DNA of 64,000 nucleotides from assembly GCF_018986735.1 (NCBI RefSeq), contig NZ_CP065521.1:1612001-1676000 (forward strand). The letters run 5' to 3'. Below the pieces are notes generated by a model. That model worked only from the letters and a program-made list of their open reading frames with translations. It had not been told where the DNA came from and did not search any database. This document shows positions 9,000-18,363 of this stretch, piece after piece (positions within the stretch are counted from its first letter, which is position 1; each line of letters starts with the position of its first letter). A program made the translations under genes and the position numbers. Origin of the DNA: Schaalia sp. 19OD2882. GTDB lineage: Bacteria; Actinomycetota; Actinomycetes; Actinomycetales; Actinomycetaceae.

Positions 9000-10241
9000 G
9001 TGGAACCACCGCTGCATGCAGGCAACCGCCCCGGAGGCGGCGGTCGGCTCGCGCTGGTCATCGTCCTTGTCGTGGCCCTGTTCGCCGCCGCCACGGTCGC
9101 GGGCCTGTGGAACCGGATCTTCTCGCAGATCACGAGCATCCAGGTGGGCGGCGTCGGGCAGTCCGGCGAACCGGTTGACCTGCCCACGGACCTTTCCGCG
9201 GGGCGGGCCCTGAACATCCTTGTCATCGGCACCGATGACCGCTCGGGGGGAAACGCCGCCATCGGCGGCGAGGAGGAGGGCGTGCGCGGGGACGTGACGA
9301 TCCTCGTCCACATCGACGCCGACCGTTCCCAGGTGCGCATGACCTCCATTCCCCGCGACCTCATGGTCGACATCCCCTCGTGTGCGTCGAAGGGCATGGA
9401 TCCCTCCCCGGCGGGCTTCGGCCAGTTCAACACGGCATTCTCGACCGGCTGGGGGCAGAACCAGGACATGGCCGGTGCCGTCACCTGCGTGATGTCCACG
9501 GTGCGCGAGTCCACCGGGATCCTGCCCGATGCGGCCATGGTCCTGGACTTCCAGGCGGTCGTCGGAGTGGTCGACGCACTGGGCGGCGTCGAGGTCTGCG
9601 GGAAGGAGTCTTTCGAACCTGAAGGGGTCGGCGACTTCCGTCTCAATGCGGGCTGCCACCGTCTGGACGGGGCGGGTGCCATCCAGTTCCTGCGTGCCCG
9701 CCATGTGGGCGGCGACGGGTCGGACTTGGCGCGCATCTCCCGCCAGCAGTGCTTCATGCGTCAGGCCAGCCGGCAGGCCCTGTCCGGGGATCTGCTCTCA
9801 CAGGTGACGAAGGTGTACACGGTGGCAGACGTACTTGCGGCCAACACGACCCTCACCGACAACCTCGCGTCGACCTCGGCCCTGACGGGCTTGCTCTACT
9901 CGCTGCGTTCCCTTCCGGCCGGGGCGGTCACCACCGTCTCGCCCCCATTGGCCGACTGGGACGTCGACCCGAACCGTGTCGTGTGGGGAGCAGGTGCCGC
10001 AGACTTCTGGCGGGACTTCTCCTCGGACGCCGTCCAGCGCCAAGCTCTGGCTGCCCAGTCGGCCGCCCAGCAAAGCGGCACGGCCACAGCGCCCTCGCCC
10101 GCTGGTCCGGGCACCGGTCAGGATCCGCAGACCCCGGCCCCACCCTCGCCCGCACCTGCCGATCCGGGCACCGGCCCGGCGCCGGCCACTCCCTCCACCC
10201 CCCAGACGCCGACCGACCCGGGCGTCGAGTACTGCTACTGA
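9000..10241 (+). CDS. LCP-family cell-wall glycopolymer ligase
   Basis: A 413-residue LytR-CpsA-Psr protein with a single N-terminal membrane segment (about residues 16-37) and an extracytoplasmic catalytic domain. These enzymes transfer undecaprenyl-linked glycopolymers to peptidoglycan, or to surface proteins in some Actinomyces. Motifs: NILVIGTDDRSGGNA, GDVTILVHIDADRSQVRMTS, IPRDLMVDIPSC, and HRLDGAGAIQFLRARH followed by DLARISRQQ, holding the catalytic arginines. Several cysteines in the domain may form disulfides. The tail from about residue 350 is Pro/Ala/Gly-rich and ends VEYCY. The GTG start has GAGGAGG 7 nt upstream. Confidence 0.9.
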   Translation: MEPPLHAGNRPGGGGRLALVIVLVVALFAAATVAGLWNRIFSQITSIQVGGVGQSGEPVDLPTDLSAGRALNILVIGTDDRSGGNAAIGGEEEGVRGDVTILVHIDADRSQVRMTSIPRDLMVDIPSCASKGMDPSPAGFGQFNTAFSTGWGQNQDMAGAVTCVMSTVRESTGILPDAAMVLDFQAVVGVVDALGGVEVCGKESFEPEGVGDFRLNAGCHRLDGAGAIQFLRARHVGGDGSDLARISRQQCFMRQASRQALSGDLLSQVTKVYTVADVLAANTTLTDNLASTSALTGLLYSLRSLPAGAVTTVSPPLADWDVDPNRVVWGAGAADFWRDFSSDAVQRQALAAQSAAQQSGTATAPSPAGPGTGQDPQTPAPPSPAPADPGTGPAPATPSTPQTPTDPGVEYCY

Positions 10242-10250
10242 GGAGCCCCC

Positions 10251-10481
10251 GTGTCCAAGATCCCTGTCGTCACCGTCACCGGCATGATCCGGCTGGGCCA
10301 GTTCCTCAAACTTGCGGGCCCCGTCGAGGACGGGGCCATGGCGCGTGAACTGGTCCAGGGCGGTGATGTCGCGGTCAATGGCCAGGTCGACACGCGGCGC
10401 GGCAGGCAGCTCGCCGACGGGGACCTCGTCCAGGTCGACTCCCCCACCGGCACTTGGGCCGCGCGGGTGCGAACGGCCTGA
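10251..10481 (+). CDS. Small S4-domain RNA-binding protein
   Basis: A 76-residue protein that is essentially one S4 fold: MIRLGQFLKLAGPVEDGAMARE then VQGGDVAVNGQVDTRRGRQLADGD. This is the YbcJ/RlbA-like group, thought to bind structured RNA. The GTG start lies 9 nt after the LCP stop, so it is probably cotranscribed with that gene, although no functional link is known. Confidence 0.88.
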   Translation: MSKIPVVTVTGMIRLGQFLKLAGPVEDGAMARELVQGGDVAVNGQVDTRRGRQLADGDLVQVDSPTGTWAARVRTA

Positions 10482-10574
10482 AGCGGTCAGTGACGACTTC
10501 CCGACCATGGGGACGCTGGCGCAGCAAACGGATCGAAACGCCGAGACATGCGTCCCACGACGCGGAGGCCGGGC

Positions 10575-11534
10575 TCAGCGTTTGAAGGGCCAGTAGAAGC
10601 TGTTCTGCTGGATCCCTTGGATCCTGTGCCCGTGCGGGCCGATGATCGCATCGAAGTCCGGACCCGAGTCAATGACCTCGAAGCGGCATGCACTGCGGCG
10701 ATTGACCCGGCCGGACTCGTGTCGGTCGTACTCCTTCGTCTCCCATGATCCCGGAACGATCCGGAACAAGCCGCGCGTCACCCCGCGGTGCACGGCGACG
10801 AAGTACTTGATCTCTTCGGCTTCAACGCCACTCGGACTGATGGGCCACCACCCGCAGGCCGACACACCAATCTCTTCGAATCTCTGCGTGCGAACACTGC
10901 TGGAGAGCCATTCACTCTTGTATCCGTATCCGGGCCGTTCGACACCACCAGGAATTTCCTCTGACGATTCAACCCACGAACCGAGCCTGATGAGAAGCAA
11001 GGGCTTGTCGTAGGTCAGCAGAGGTGCGGCGAGCTCATCGATGAGATCGTCCAGCAGAACGATTCCATGCCCCTTCGCCTGTTCAGTTCGCGCGTTCGTC
11101 AGCCCGGCCTTGTTCCCGTGAGGCAGACGGGTCCCACCATTCTCCGTCGGCCGAATCGGCATGGATCGCAGGAGGTCAATGCACGCGGCTTCGACTGCAG
11201 TGTATTCCGAATCCGAGGACATGCCATACCGCACGATCCAGATGTCCGGCTCCAACCCCGCTGAGCGGATCTCATTGATCCGCCCAACCTTCAGCCTTCG
11301 AAGATCTTCTGCAGCGACTTCCCCTTCGTCAAAACGGGCCGCAAACAATGCTTCCCAACCGTGTGCGTCAAAGCGAAGCCCCCTCCCCTTGCCGACGTAG
11401 AAGGGAACACCGTCCCTCGGATCGACGAGCATGTAGACGTACTTCCCCAACTCGTTTGCGACTTGAGCCTTGACCTCGGGGTCCAAGTCTTTCCACTTTC
11501 GCATCATTTTGCCCATTCTTGCTGCCAATGCCAC
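10575..11534 (-). CDS. LEM-3-like GIY-YIG domain protein
   Basis: The 319-residue product has an N-terminal GIY-YIG nuclease fold of the LEM-3/ANKLE1-like type: YVYMLVDPRDGVPFYVGKGRG (residues about 32-52), then RFDAHGW, an arginine-bearing helix KVGRINEIRSAG and TAVEAACIDLLR. The C-terminal half, with WWPISPSG..AEEIKYFVAVHRGVTRGLFRI and CRFEVIDSG, matches the second domain I associate with these proteins; its role is unknown. Base use is more A/T-rich than in dnaE. GTG 11534 gives the longest form. ATG codons at 11516, 11507 and 11504 are alternatives, and no ribosome binding site decides. A hairpin at 11537-11551 abuts the longest start. Confidence 0.75.
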   Translation of the reverse strand: MALAARMGKMMRKWKDLDPEVKAQVANELGKYVYMLVDPRDGVPFYVGKGRGLRFDAHGWEALFAARFDEGEVAAEDLRRLKVGRINEIRSAGLEPDIWIVRYGMSSDSEYTAVEAACIDLLRSMPIRPTENGGTRLPHGNKAGLTNARTEQAKGHGIVLLDDLIDELAAPLLTYDKPLLLIRLGSWVESSEEIPGGVERPGYGYKSEWLSSSVRTQRFEEIGVSACGWWPISPSGVEAEEIKYFVAVHRGVTRGLFRIVPGSWETKEYDRHESGRVNRRSACRFEVIDSGPDFDAIIGPHGHRIQGIQQNSFYWPFKR

Positions 11535-11536
11535 CC

Positions 11537-11551
11537 GAGTCCAGAGGACTC
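11537..11551 (-). terminator. Hairpin between dnaE stop and the GIY-YIG gene
   Basis: Perfect 6-bp inverted repeat GAGTCC/GGACTC with a 3-nt loop, 13 nt after the dnaE stop. It has no T-run, so it may be a weak terminator or a leader hairpin of the next gene. Confidence 0.4.
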
Positions 11552-11560
11552 GCTACGGGA

Positions 11561-11566
11561 ATTCTA
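11561..11566 (-). promoter_or_regulatory. -10 element TAGAAT overlapping the dnaE stop codon
   Basis: The dnaE stop TAG forms the first three bases of TAGAAT, a good -10 match for the GIY-YIG gene. The predicted start of transcription would be around 11553. Confidence 0.4.
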
Positions 11567-14500
11567 GCGGGATGTCACCTGCCCCAAGATGCCTACAACC
11601 GCCTTCAGTTGCGAGAAAAACGCTCCGGTTTGCTGGACACGTAGGCGCTGGTCCAATTCAACCACCGTCGTACGACCGGGCTCCTTCAGATGCAGGCGCA
11701 CTGGAGAGGCGCCCGGGAATGATTCAAGGACTTCACGCATTTCCTTGAGCAGATCAGGCGTGCAGCGCGAAGCAGGCAACTCGATGTCCAGCGGCGCATC
11801 GGCGTCCTCGCGAAGATCCAGAAGTGTCATCGACTGCCCGTACAGGGACAGGGTGTCGTCACGCACCGACACCTTGCCCTCGACCTTGACGATCGTGTCA
11901 GCCGCCAAGTGCGACTGGATGGTCTCATAGGCGCGCGGGAAGAACAGGACCTCCACCGAACCCGACAGGTCCTCGATGGTGGCGATTGCCCACGGGTTGC
12001 CCTGCTTCGTCACCTTCGTCTGAATGGCGGAGACCAGACCGGCAATCGTCACCACTCGATCGGCGGCCACATCCTCTCCCCCGACCACTTGGGCGATCTC
12101 GACCTCCTGGTGACGCGACAGGGCCGTCTCCACCCCGCGCAGCGGGTGGTCCGAAACGTACAGACCCAACATCTCGCGTTCCTCGGCCAACTTCTGACGC
12201 CGGTCGAACTCGGGCAGGTCCGGGATCTCGATTGCCAAGCCAGGACCGTCACCACCGCCCATGTCGGCACCGCCGAAAAGGTCGAACTGGCCGATCGCCT
12301 CATTGCGTTTGAGGTCGATGACGGCGTCCACCGCCTCGTCACAGCGCGCGAGCAGGGCGCGACGCGTGTGGCCCAGCGAATCAAAGGCGCCCGCCCGCAC
12401 CAGGGACTGGATGGTTCGCTTGTTGCACACCACCTGCGGCACCTTGTCCAAGAAGTCCTGGAACGAGGCGAAGGTCCCCTTCTCCGCGCGGGTCTGCACA
12501 ATGGCCTCGACCACATTGGCGCCGACGTTCTGGATGGCGGACAGGCCGAAACGGATGTCGCGCCCGGCAGGGGCGAAGGTGCCCATGGACTCGTTCACGT
12601 CCGGGGGCAACACGGTGATGCCCTGGTGGCGGCACTCGGCCAGGTACAGGGCGCGGCGGTCCTTGTTGTCCTTGGTGGAGGTGAGCAGGGCCGCCATGTA
12701 CTCGGTGACGTAGTTTGCCTTGAGGTAGGCGGTCCAATAGGACACCAGACCGTAGGCCGCCGAGTGCGCCTTGTTGAAGGCGTAGTCGGAGAAGGGAACC
12801 AGGATGTCCCACAGGGTCTTCACGGCCTCCATCGAGTAGCCGTTGGACGTCATTCCCCGGCTGAAGGGTTCGAACTCCTTGTCCAGGATCTCCTTCTTCT
12901 TCTTGCCCATCGCGCGGCGCAGCATGTCCGCCTGGCCCAAGGAGTACCCGGCCAGCTTCTGTGCGATCTGCATGACCTGTTCCTGGTAGACGATCAGGCC
13001 GAAGGTCGTGCCCAGGATGTCCTGGAGCGGTTCGGCCAGCTCCGGGTGGATCGGCGTGATCTCTTGGCGGCCGTTCTTGCGCAGCGCGTAGTTCGTGTGC
13101 GAGTTCGCACCCATGGGACCAGGACGGTACAGGGCGCCCACGGCCGAGATGTCCTCGAAATTGTCGGGTTTCATGAGCTTGAGCAGGTCACGCATGCCGC
13201 CGCCGTCCAACTGGAACACGCCCAGGGTCTCGCCGCGCCCCAGCAGTTCATAGGTGGCCCGGTCGTCCAGACCCAAGTGGTCCAGATCAGGGACCTCCTT
13301 GCCGTTCAGGGCGATGTTCTCCAGTGCGTCGGAGATGACCGTCAGGTTGCGCAACCCCAGGAAGTCCATCTTCAGCAGGCCCAGGGTCTCACACGTCGGG
13401 TAGTCGAATTGGGTGATGACGGCCCCGTCCTGAGGACGCTTCATGATGGGGATGATGTCCATCAGCGGGTGCGAACTCATGATGACCGCGCAGGCGTGGA
13501 CGCCCCACTGGCGGGTGATGCCCTCCAGACCCAGGGCGTAGTCGACGACCTCGTGGATGTCAGGGTTGTCCTGGTGGTACTTGCGGAACTCGCTGGCCTC
13601 CTCGTAGCGCTTGTTCTCCGGGTCGAAGATGCCGTGCAGCGGAATGTCCTTGCCCATGACCGCCGGCGGCAGGGCCTTGGTGAGTTGTTCACCGACCTTG
13701 AAGTCGCGGCCGAGGATCCGCGCGGAATCCTTCAGGGCCTGTTTGGTCTTGATGGTGCCGTAGGTGACGACCTGGCTGATGCGGTCCTCGCCGTACTTCT
13801 GTTTGACGTAGTCGATGACCTCGTCTCGTCTGCGCTCGTCGAAGTCGATGTCGAAGTCGGGCATGGAGACGCGCTCGGGGTTGAGGAAGCGTTCGAAGAT
13901 GAGACCGTGCTCCAGGGGGTTGAGTTCGGTGATGCGCATGGCGTAGGCGACCATGGATCCGGCTCCCGACCCTCGGCCGGGCCCCACACGAATTCCCTGC
14001 TCCTTGGCCCAGTTGATGTAGTCGGCGACGGTGAGGAAGTAGCCCGGGAAGCCCATCGTGATGATGACATCCTCTTCGTACTCCGCCTGTTTGCGCACGT
14101 GCTCGGGCACTCCGCCGGGGAAGCGGTACTGGAGGCCCCGTTCGACCTCCTTGATGAACCACGAGGTCTTGTCCTCCCCCGGCGGCACGGGGAAGTCCGG
14201 CATGTAGGAGGCGCCCTCATGGGTGGTCACGAAGCCGACGTCGCAGCGTTCGGCGATCTCCAATGTGGCGTCGCAGGCCTGGGGCAGCTCCTTCCAGATG
14301 GAGCGCATCTCCTGGCTGGGGCGGATGTAGTAGCCGTCGCCGTCGAACTTGAAGCGGTCGGGGTCGGCGATGCGTGAACCCGAGTTGATGCACAAAAGGG
14401 CGTCCTGGACGCGCCGGTCCTCCTTCTTCACGTAGTGCGCGTCATTGGTGGCCACCAGGGGCGCGTCCATGAGTCGGGCGATCTCGAGGAGCTGTTTGAG

Positions 14501-15112
14501 GGTACGGCGCTCGAATTCGATGCCGTGGTCCATGATCTCCACGTAGAAGTTCTCCGGACCGAAGATGTCGCGCAGTTCCGCGGCCTCGCGGACGGCCTCG
14601 TCCCACTGGCCAAGGCGCAGACGGGTCTGGACCGCCCCCGACGGGCATCCGGTGAAGACGGTGAGTCCTTCGTGGTAGCGCTCCAGCAGTTCCCGGTCGG
14701 CGCGCGGCCACTTGCCGAATTGTCCTTCGAGGGAGGCGTGCGAACCCAGTCGGAACAGGTTGTGCATGCCCTCGGTGGAATGGGCGATGAGGGTCAGGTG
14801 GTTGTAGGAGCCGCCGGCCGACACGTCGTCCGAGCGTTGCCAAGGCTCGCCCCACATGACCTTTTGCCGGTCGAAGCGCGAGGTGCCGGGGGTGACGTAG
14901 GCCTCCAGGCCGATGATGGGTTTGATGCCTGCGGCCTGGGCGGCCGCGTAGAACTCGTAGGCGCCGAAGAGGTACCCGTGATCGGTGATTCCCAGGGCCG
15001 ACTGTCCGAGGCGGGCGGCCTCGGCGACCATTGGTTTGATCTTCGCGGCTCCGTCGAGCATCGAGTACTCGGTGTGGTTGTGCAGGTGCACGAAGGAGTC
15101 GCTGGAGGCCAT
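11564..15112 (-). CDS. dnaE: DNA polymerase III alpha subunit
   Basis: An 1182-residue C-family replicative polymerase (DnaE1 type). The PHP domain opens with FVHLHNHTEYSMLDGAAKI and ITDHGYLFG. The palm carries GPGRGSGAGSMVAYAM and the catalytic PDFDIDFDERRRDEVIDY; HSAAYGLVSYWTAYLKANY follows. Helix-hairpin-helix and OB regions come after (VTIAGLVSAIQTKVTKQG). It synthesises the bulk of both strands in the holoenzyme with the beta clamp. The start has no ribosome binding site; TAGGAT ends 6 nt before the ATG and overlaps the stop of the upstream acetyltransferase gene, pointing to a leaderless mRNA. Confidence 0.97.
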   Translation of the reverse strand: MASSDSFVHLHNHTEYSMLDGAAKIKPMVAEAARLGQSALGITDHGYLFGAYEFYAAAQAAGIKPIIGLEAYVTPGTSRFDRQKVMWGEPWQRSDDVSAGGSYNHLTLIAHSTEGMHNLFRLGSHASLEGQFGKWPRADRELLERYHEGLTVFTGCPSGAVQTRLRLGQWDEAVREAAELRDIFGPENFYVEIMDHGIEFERRTLKQLLEIARLMDAPLVATNDAHYVKKEDRRVQDALLCINSGSRIADPDRFKFDGDGYYIRPSQEMRSIWKELPQACDATLEIAERCDVGFVTTHEGASYMPDFPVPPGEDKTSWFIKEVERGLQYRFPGGVPEHVRKQAEYEEDVIITMGFPGYFLTVADYINWAKEQGIRVGPGRGSGAGSMVAYAMRITELNPLEHGLIFERFLNPERVSMPDFDIDFDERRRDEVIDYVKQKYGEDRISQVVTYGTIKTKQALKDSARILGRDFKVGEQLTKALPPAVMGKDIPLHGIFDPENKRYEEASEFRKYHQDNPDIHEVVDYALGLEGITRQWGVHACAVIMSSHPLMDIIPIMKRPQDGAVITQFDYPTCETLGLLKMDFLGLRNLTVISDALENIALNGKEVPDLDHLGLDDRATYELLGRGETLGVFQLDGGGMRDLLKLMKPDNFEDISAVGALYRPGPMGANSHTNYALRKNGRQEITPIHPELAEPLQDILGTTFGLIVYQEQVMQIAQKLAGYSLGQADMLRRAMGKKKKEILDKEFEPFSRGMTSNGYSMEAVKTLWDILVPFSDYAFNKAHSAAYGLVSYWTAYLKANYVTEYMAALLTSTKDNKDRRALYLAECRHQGITVLPPDVNESMGTFAPAGRDIRFGLSAIQNVGANVVEAIVQTRAEKGTFASFQDFLDKVPQVVCNKRTIQSLVRAGAFDSLGHTRRALLARCDEAVDAVIDLKRNEAIGQFDLFGGADMGGGDGPGLAIEIPDLPEFDRRQKLAEEREMLGLYVSDHPLRGVETALSRHQEVEIAQVVGGEDVAADRVVTIAGLVSAIQTKVTKQGNPWAIATIEDLSGSVEVLFFPRAYETIQSHLAADTIVKVEGKVSVRDDTLSLYGQSMTLLDLREDADAPLDIELPASRCTPDLLKEMREVLESFPGASPVRLHLKEPGRTTVVELDQRLRVQQTGAFFSQLKAVVGILGQVTSR

Positions 15113-15118
15113 GGGTCG

Positions 15119-15124
15119 ATCCTA
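15119..15124 (-). promoter_or_regulatory. dnaE -10 element TAGGAT (leaderless, overlaps upstream stop)
   Basis: TAGGAT, six bases, then the dnaE ATG. Its first three bases are the TAG stop of the acetyltransferase gene. Confidence 0.5.
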
Positions 15125-15631
15125 GTGACCCGAACGTCCCGGGACCACGAGAGCCATCTCGCGGTGTTCGATGCCGGCGTCCAGGAAGACCTCTCCTGTG
15201 GTCGTACGGTAGCCGAGGGCTTCGTAGAATCCCTGCGCCTGCACCTGTGCGTCCAGGACGACAAGCGCTTCGCGACCGCATGGGGTGAGGTCGGCCACCC
15301 GCTGGTGGACGGCGCGCACGAGGGCGGCGCCGAGGCCCGTGCCACGGGCCTCGCGGCGCACGGCCAGACGCCCGAGGTGGACGTGAGTGCGCCCGTCCTC
15401 GCCGACGCCGTCGGGAATGATCCGAACGCAGCCGAGGACCGGGTCCCCACTGCGCCACTTCTCGGGCAGTGCGACAAGGTGATCGACGTCTTCACGCTGG
15501 TCGCGCGCGTCCATCTCAAGGACCAGCGGCACGCCCTGTTCGACGACGAACACCTCCCAGCGCACGGCGAGCTCTGCGCTGCGCATCTCCGGCGTGTCTG
15601 CCAGCACGATCCTGTGTGCGATGGTGGTCAT
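15122..15631 (-). CDS. GNAT-family N-acetyltransferase
   Basis: A 169-residue acetyl-CoA-dependent acyltransferase of unknown substrate. It contains [20 protein letters not shown], typical of the ElaA-like branch, the acetyl-CoA loop [20 protein letters not shown] and a C-terminal [20 protein letters not shown] followed by HREMAL. The ATG overlaps the rluD stop as ATGA, which fixes the start and places it in the lspA-rluD transcript. It ends in TAG, a codon that doubles as part of the dnaE promoter. Confidence 0.85.
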   Translation of the reverse strand: MTTIAHRIVLADTPEMRSAELAVRWEVFVVEQGVPLVLEMDARDQREDVDHLVALPEKWRSGDPVLGCVRIIPDGVGEDGRTHVHLGRLAVRREARGTGLGAALVRAVHQRVADLTPCGREALVVLDAQVQAQGFYEALGYRTTTGEVFLDAGIEHREMALVVPGRSGH

Positions 15632-16548
15632 CGTCCCGACCTTCTCATCGTCTCCACAGCGGCCTGCAGATCCGCCGGGTAGGGGGAACACACGGCGGTG
15701 GGCACACCGGTCCTCGGGTGGGCGAAACGCAATTCGACGGCGTGAAGCCACTGACGTTCCAGTCCGAGTCTCGCAGCGGTTGTCGGGTCCGCCCCGTAGA
15801 AGACGTCGCCGACCAGGGGGTGGCCCACTGCGGCCATGTGCACCCTGATCTGGTGGGTGCGACCCGTCTCCAGGTGGACCTCCAGCAGGGCGGCTCCCGG
15901 CAGCAGTTCCAGGGTGTCGTAGTGGGTGATGGCATGTTTTCCGCCATCGATGACGGCCATCCGCCATTCACGCGAGGGGTGGCGTCCGATGGGGGCATCG
16001 ATGGTGCCGCGGTCGGGGTCCAGGTGTCCGGTGGCCAATGCGTGGTAGATCTTCGTGACCGTGCGTTCCTTGAACGCGCGTTTCATCACCGAGTAGGCCA
16101 ACTCGGACTTGGCCACCATCATTGCTCCGGAGGTGCCCACGTCCAGGCGGTGGACGATGCCTTGGCGTTCGGGCGGACCGTGGGTGGTGATCCGGTAGCC
16201 GGCGGCTTCGAGGTTTCCGAGCACGGTGGGCCCGGACCAGCCCGGGCCCGTGTGCGCGGCGGTTCCCACTGGTTTGTCGACGACGACGATGTCCTCGTCG
16301 TCGAAGAGGATCTCCATCCCGACCACCGGCGGCGCGGCCCTGTCCACCTCGGGGATGGTGACTTCGATGAGGTCCGTGGCGGCAAGTCTGGTGGACTTGT
16401 CGGGCTTGATGCCGTTGACGAGGACTGCGCCCTCGGCAACCAGGTCGGCGCACTTGGAGCGGGACAGGCCGAGCAGGCGGGACAGGGCGGCGTCGACCCT
16501 GTCCCCCACGAGGGCGTCGGGGACGGGCAGGTAGCGCAGGTCAGGCAT
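15628..16548 (-). CDS. rluD: RluA-family 23S rRNA pseudouridine synthase
   Basis: A 306-residue enzyme with an N-terminal S4 RNA-binding domain ([22 protein letters not shown]....VLVNG) and the pseudouridine synthase fold: [12 protein letters not shown], then the catalytic aspartate in [18 protein letters not shown], and [22 protein letters not shown]. The family isomerises uridines in 23S rRNA; the lspA-adjacent position is typical of the RluD-like member. The start at ATG 16548 lies 8 nt inside lspA; ATG 16557 (three residues more) is equally possible. Confidence 0.9.
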   Translation of the reverse strand: MPDLRYLPVPDALVGDRVDAALSRLLGLSRSKCADLVAEGAVLVNGIKPDKSTRLAATDLIEVTIPEVDRAAPPVVGMEILFDDEDIVVVDKPVGTAAHTGPGWSGPTVLGNLEAAGYRITTHGPPERQGIVHRLDVGTSGAMMVAKSELAYSVMKRAFKERTVTKIYHALATGHLDPDRGTIDAPIGRHPSREWRMAVIDGGKHAITHYDTLELLPGAALLEVHLETGRTHQIRVHMAAVGHPLVGDVFYGADPTTAARLGLERQWLHAVELRFAHPRTGVPTAVCSPYPADLQAAVETMRRSGR

Positions 16549-17140
16549 TGTGCTCATCGGCCGGGTCCTGGGGCAGTGTCGACGAGGAGAAGCCCGCCTT
16601 GACCGAGGGCGGGGCCTGGGGCTCCCTGGAGGGGTCCGAGGTGGCCTGCCCCTGCGGTACCGGCGACGGCGTTCGTGCGGCGATGACGGCCAACCACAGG
16701 GCCGCGAGGACGATCCAGATGTCCGCGACGTTGCCGATGAAGTAGTCGTTGTAGTTGATGAAGTCGACCACATGACCCACTCCGATCCCCGGGGGGCGGA
16801 TGAGTCGGTCGACGAGATTGCCCACCGCTCCCCCGCCAAGGAGTCCGACGGCTGCGGCGGTGGCCGCGCTGCACCCGCGCTTGACGTACGCCACGAGGGC
16901 GACGAGGACGATGACGGACAGGATCGTGAAGATCCACGTCGCCGAGGAGCCGAGGGAGAATGCCGCGCCCGAATTGTGGATGAGGACCAAGGAGATCCAC
17001 TTGCCGATCAGGGGGACGCGTTGGCCGTCATCGAGGGCGCCGAGCGCCCAGATCTTGCTTGCCTGGTCGCTCAGTGCTGCGGCCAGGGCGACGCCGCCGG
17101 CGATGAGGGCACGTCGCCGAAGAGTGGGCTGGGAGTTCAT
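16541..17140 (-). CDS. lspA: Lipoprotein signal peptidase
   Basis: A 199-residue membrane aspartyl protease that cleaves signal peptides of diacylated lipoproteins, such as the lipoprotein at 1060-1728. Four membrane segments are visible. Motifs: [32 protein letters not shown] and [17 protein letters not shown], with the two catalytic aspartates in NLVDR and VADI. A Pro/Ser-rich 40-residue cytoplasmic tail extends beyond the usual end. Start at ATG 17140, preceded by AGAAGG. Confidence 0.94.
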   Translation of the reverse strand: MNSQPTLRRRALIAGGVALAAALSDQASKIWALGALDDGQRVPLIGKWISLVLIHNSGAAFSLGSSATWIFTILSVIVLVALVAYVKRGCSAATAAAVGLLGGGAVGNLVDRLIRPPGIGVGHVVDFINYNDYFIGNVADIWIVLAALWLAVIAARTPSPVPQGQATSDPSREPQAPPSVKAGFSSSTLPQDPADEHNA

Positions 17141-17193
17141 CTGACCTTCTGTCGGAGGGGCCGTGCGGTGGTGTCTCGTATGCACACGTGCAA

Positions 17194-17219
17194 GCGGCGG
17201 CGCAGCATGGCGCCACCGC
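17194..17219 (-). terminator. Hairpin downstream of divIVA
   Basis: On the minus strand GCGGTGGCGC pairs with GCGCCGCCGC (one G-U wobble) across a 6-nt loop, 26 nt after the divIVA stop. There is no T-run. It would separate divIVA from lspA, at least in part. Confidence 0.45.
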
Positions 17220-17245
17220 TCGCGCGGAGGTGTGGTCGGGGGCGG

Positions 17246-17875
17246 TCAGCCCTGCTGACCGGCGTTGACCTCGCCCAGCAGGGACTCCAGGTGGGAACGC
17301 AGGTTCGAACGGTACTCCGACTCGAAGGAACGCAGCTCGTTGATCTTGGTCTCCAGAAGGCCGCGCTCCTGGTCGAGCTGGCCCAGGATGGTCTCGTGCT
17401 GACGCTGGGCGTCGGCGACGATCTCGTCTCCCTTGCCGCGGGCCTCGGCGATGATGCGCTCGGACTCCTCGCGACCGTCGCGCACGTACTCGTCGTGGAC
17501 GCGCTGGGCCAGGGCCAGCATGGAGGTGGCGGACTCGGGGGAGCCGACGCCGGTGACCGGGGTGGAGCGGGCCTGCTCCAGCTCGGCGGTGAGCTGGGTG
17601 ATGCGGGCCTGGGCCGCGGCGAGTTCGGCGTTGCCGTCGACGCCTTCGCCTCCGGCGACGCGAACCTGGGTCACGTCACCGGCGGAGAGCTCGGCAATGC
17701 GGCGCTCGGCGGCTTCGAGCTTCTCCTTGAGGTCCTGGTTCTCGGCCTGAAGGGTGTAGATCGTCGAGACGACCTCGTCGAGGAACTCGTCAACCTCGAC
17801 CTGGTCGTATCCCTCACGGAACTTGACGTACTGGAACTTCTTGTTGAGAACGTCCTCAGTGGTGAGCAGGGCCAT
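17246..17875 (-). CDS. divIVA: DivIVA/Wag31 polar growth protein
   Basis: A 209-residue coiled-coil scaffold that marks curved membranes and directs polar cell-wall growth in actinobacteria. The N-terminal membrane-binding part is intact: LLTTEDVLNKKFQYVKFREG, then YDQVEVDEFLDEVVSTIYTL, leading into a long coiled coil. A second coiled coil runs through the C-terminal half (RVHDEYVRDGREESERIIAE and onward). Start at ATG 17875. It has its own promoter region, separate from the dcw cluster upstream. Confidence 0.96.
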   Translation of the reverse strand: MALLTTEDVLNKKFQYVKFREGYDQVEVDEFLDEVVSTIYTLQAENQDLKEKLEAAERRIAELSAGDVTQVRVAGGEGVDGNAELAAAQARITQLTAELEQARSTPVTGVGSPESATSMLALAQRVHDEYVRDGREESERIIAEARGKGDEIVADAQRQHETILGQLDQERGLLETKINELRSFESEYRSNLRSHLESLLGEVNAGQQG

Positions 17876-17970
17876 TTTCTCGCCTCTCGGGTATTTCGGT
17901 AGCGGCGCGCACGGAGACCGAACGCGTCTCGGATCACCGGGGAGATGACCCGTCGAACACTTCACTCGGA

Positions 17971-17976
17971 AGGATA
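17971..17976 (-). promoter_or_regulatory. Candidate divIVA -10 element TATCCT
   Basis: TATCCT is the best -10 match in the 164-bp gap upstream of divIVA. It gives a leader of about 90 nt. The -35 box is unclear. Confidence 0.35.
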
Positions 17977-18005
17977 CCCGACTCTTTAGTCACACGGTCA
18001 CCATT

Positions 18006-18035
18006 GGTCACGGATCACACATTGGCACCGTGACC
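18006..18035 (-). terminator. Hairpin at the end of the dcw cluster
   Basis: GGTCACGG and CCGTGACC form a perfect 8-bp stem with a 14-nt loop, 4 nt beyond the yggT stop. It lacks a T-run but sits where the dcw transcript should end and just before the divIVA promoter region. Confidence 0.5.
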
Positions 18036-18039
18036 GCGC

Positions 18040-18360
18040 TCACCCGAGGGAAGCACCCCAGCGCTGCAGCCAAGTGCCGACGTTCTGCACGACCATGACC
18101 CCCAGGACCAGGACGATGAAGCCCACGTCCAAGGCGAATCCCTGCCCCAATCGCAAGGGGGGAATGATCCTGCGAAGCGCCAGCAGAGGCGGATCCGTCA
18201 AGGTGTAACAGGCATTCGCCAGAGGAAGCGCAAGACCCTGCGGACGGAACGACGGTGAGAAGAAGCGCACCCAGTCCAGGACCATGCGGGCGATGAGCAC
18301 GAGCATGTACAGCCCGGCCACGAGCGAGATCGCCAGCCCCACCCATGAGATCAAGAACAC
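18040..18360 (-). CDS. YggT-family membrane protein
   Basis: A 106-residue integral membrane protein with two YggT segments: WVGLAISLVAGLYMLVLIAR followed by FFSPSFRPQG, and YTLTDPPLLALRRIIPPLR followed by LDVGFIVLVLGVMVVQNV. Family members sit beside sepF in Gram-positives; a role in membrane or osmotic homeostasis has been suggested. The GTG start lies 3 nt after the sepF stop. It is the last gene of the dcw cluster here. Confidence 0.9.
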   Translation of the reverse strand: MFLISWVGLAISLVAGLYMLVLIARMVLDWVRFFSPSFRPQGLALPLANACYTLTDPPLLALRRIIPPLRLGQGFALDVGFIVLVLGVMVVQNVGTWLQRWGASLG

Positions 18361-18363
18361 GTC

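Noticed and set aside
11909..14377. An 822-codon open frame on the plus strand opposite dnaE
   Set aside because: Antisense shadow of the conserved dnaE coding sequence; no start signals or domains.
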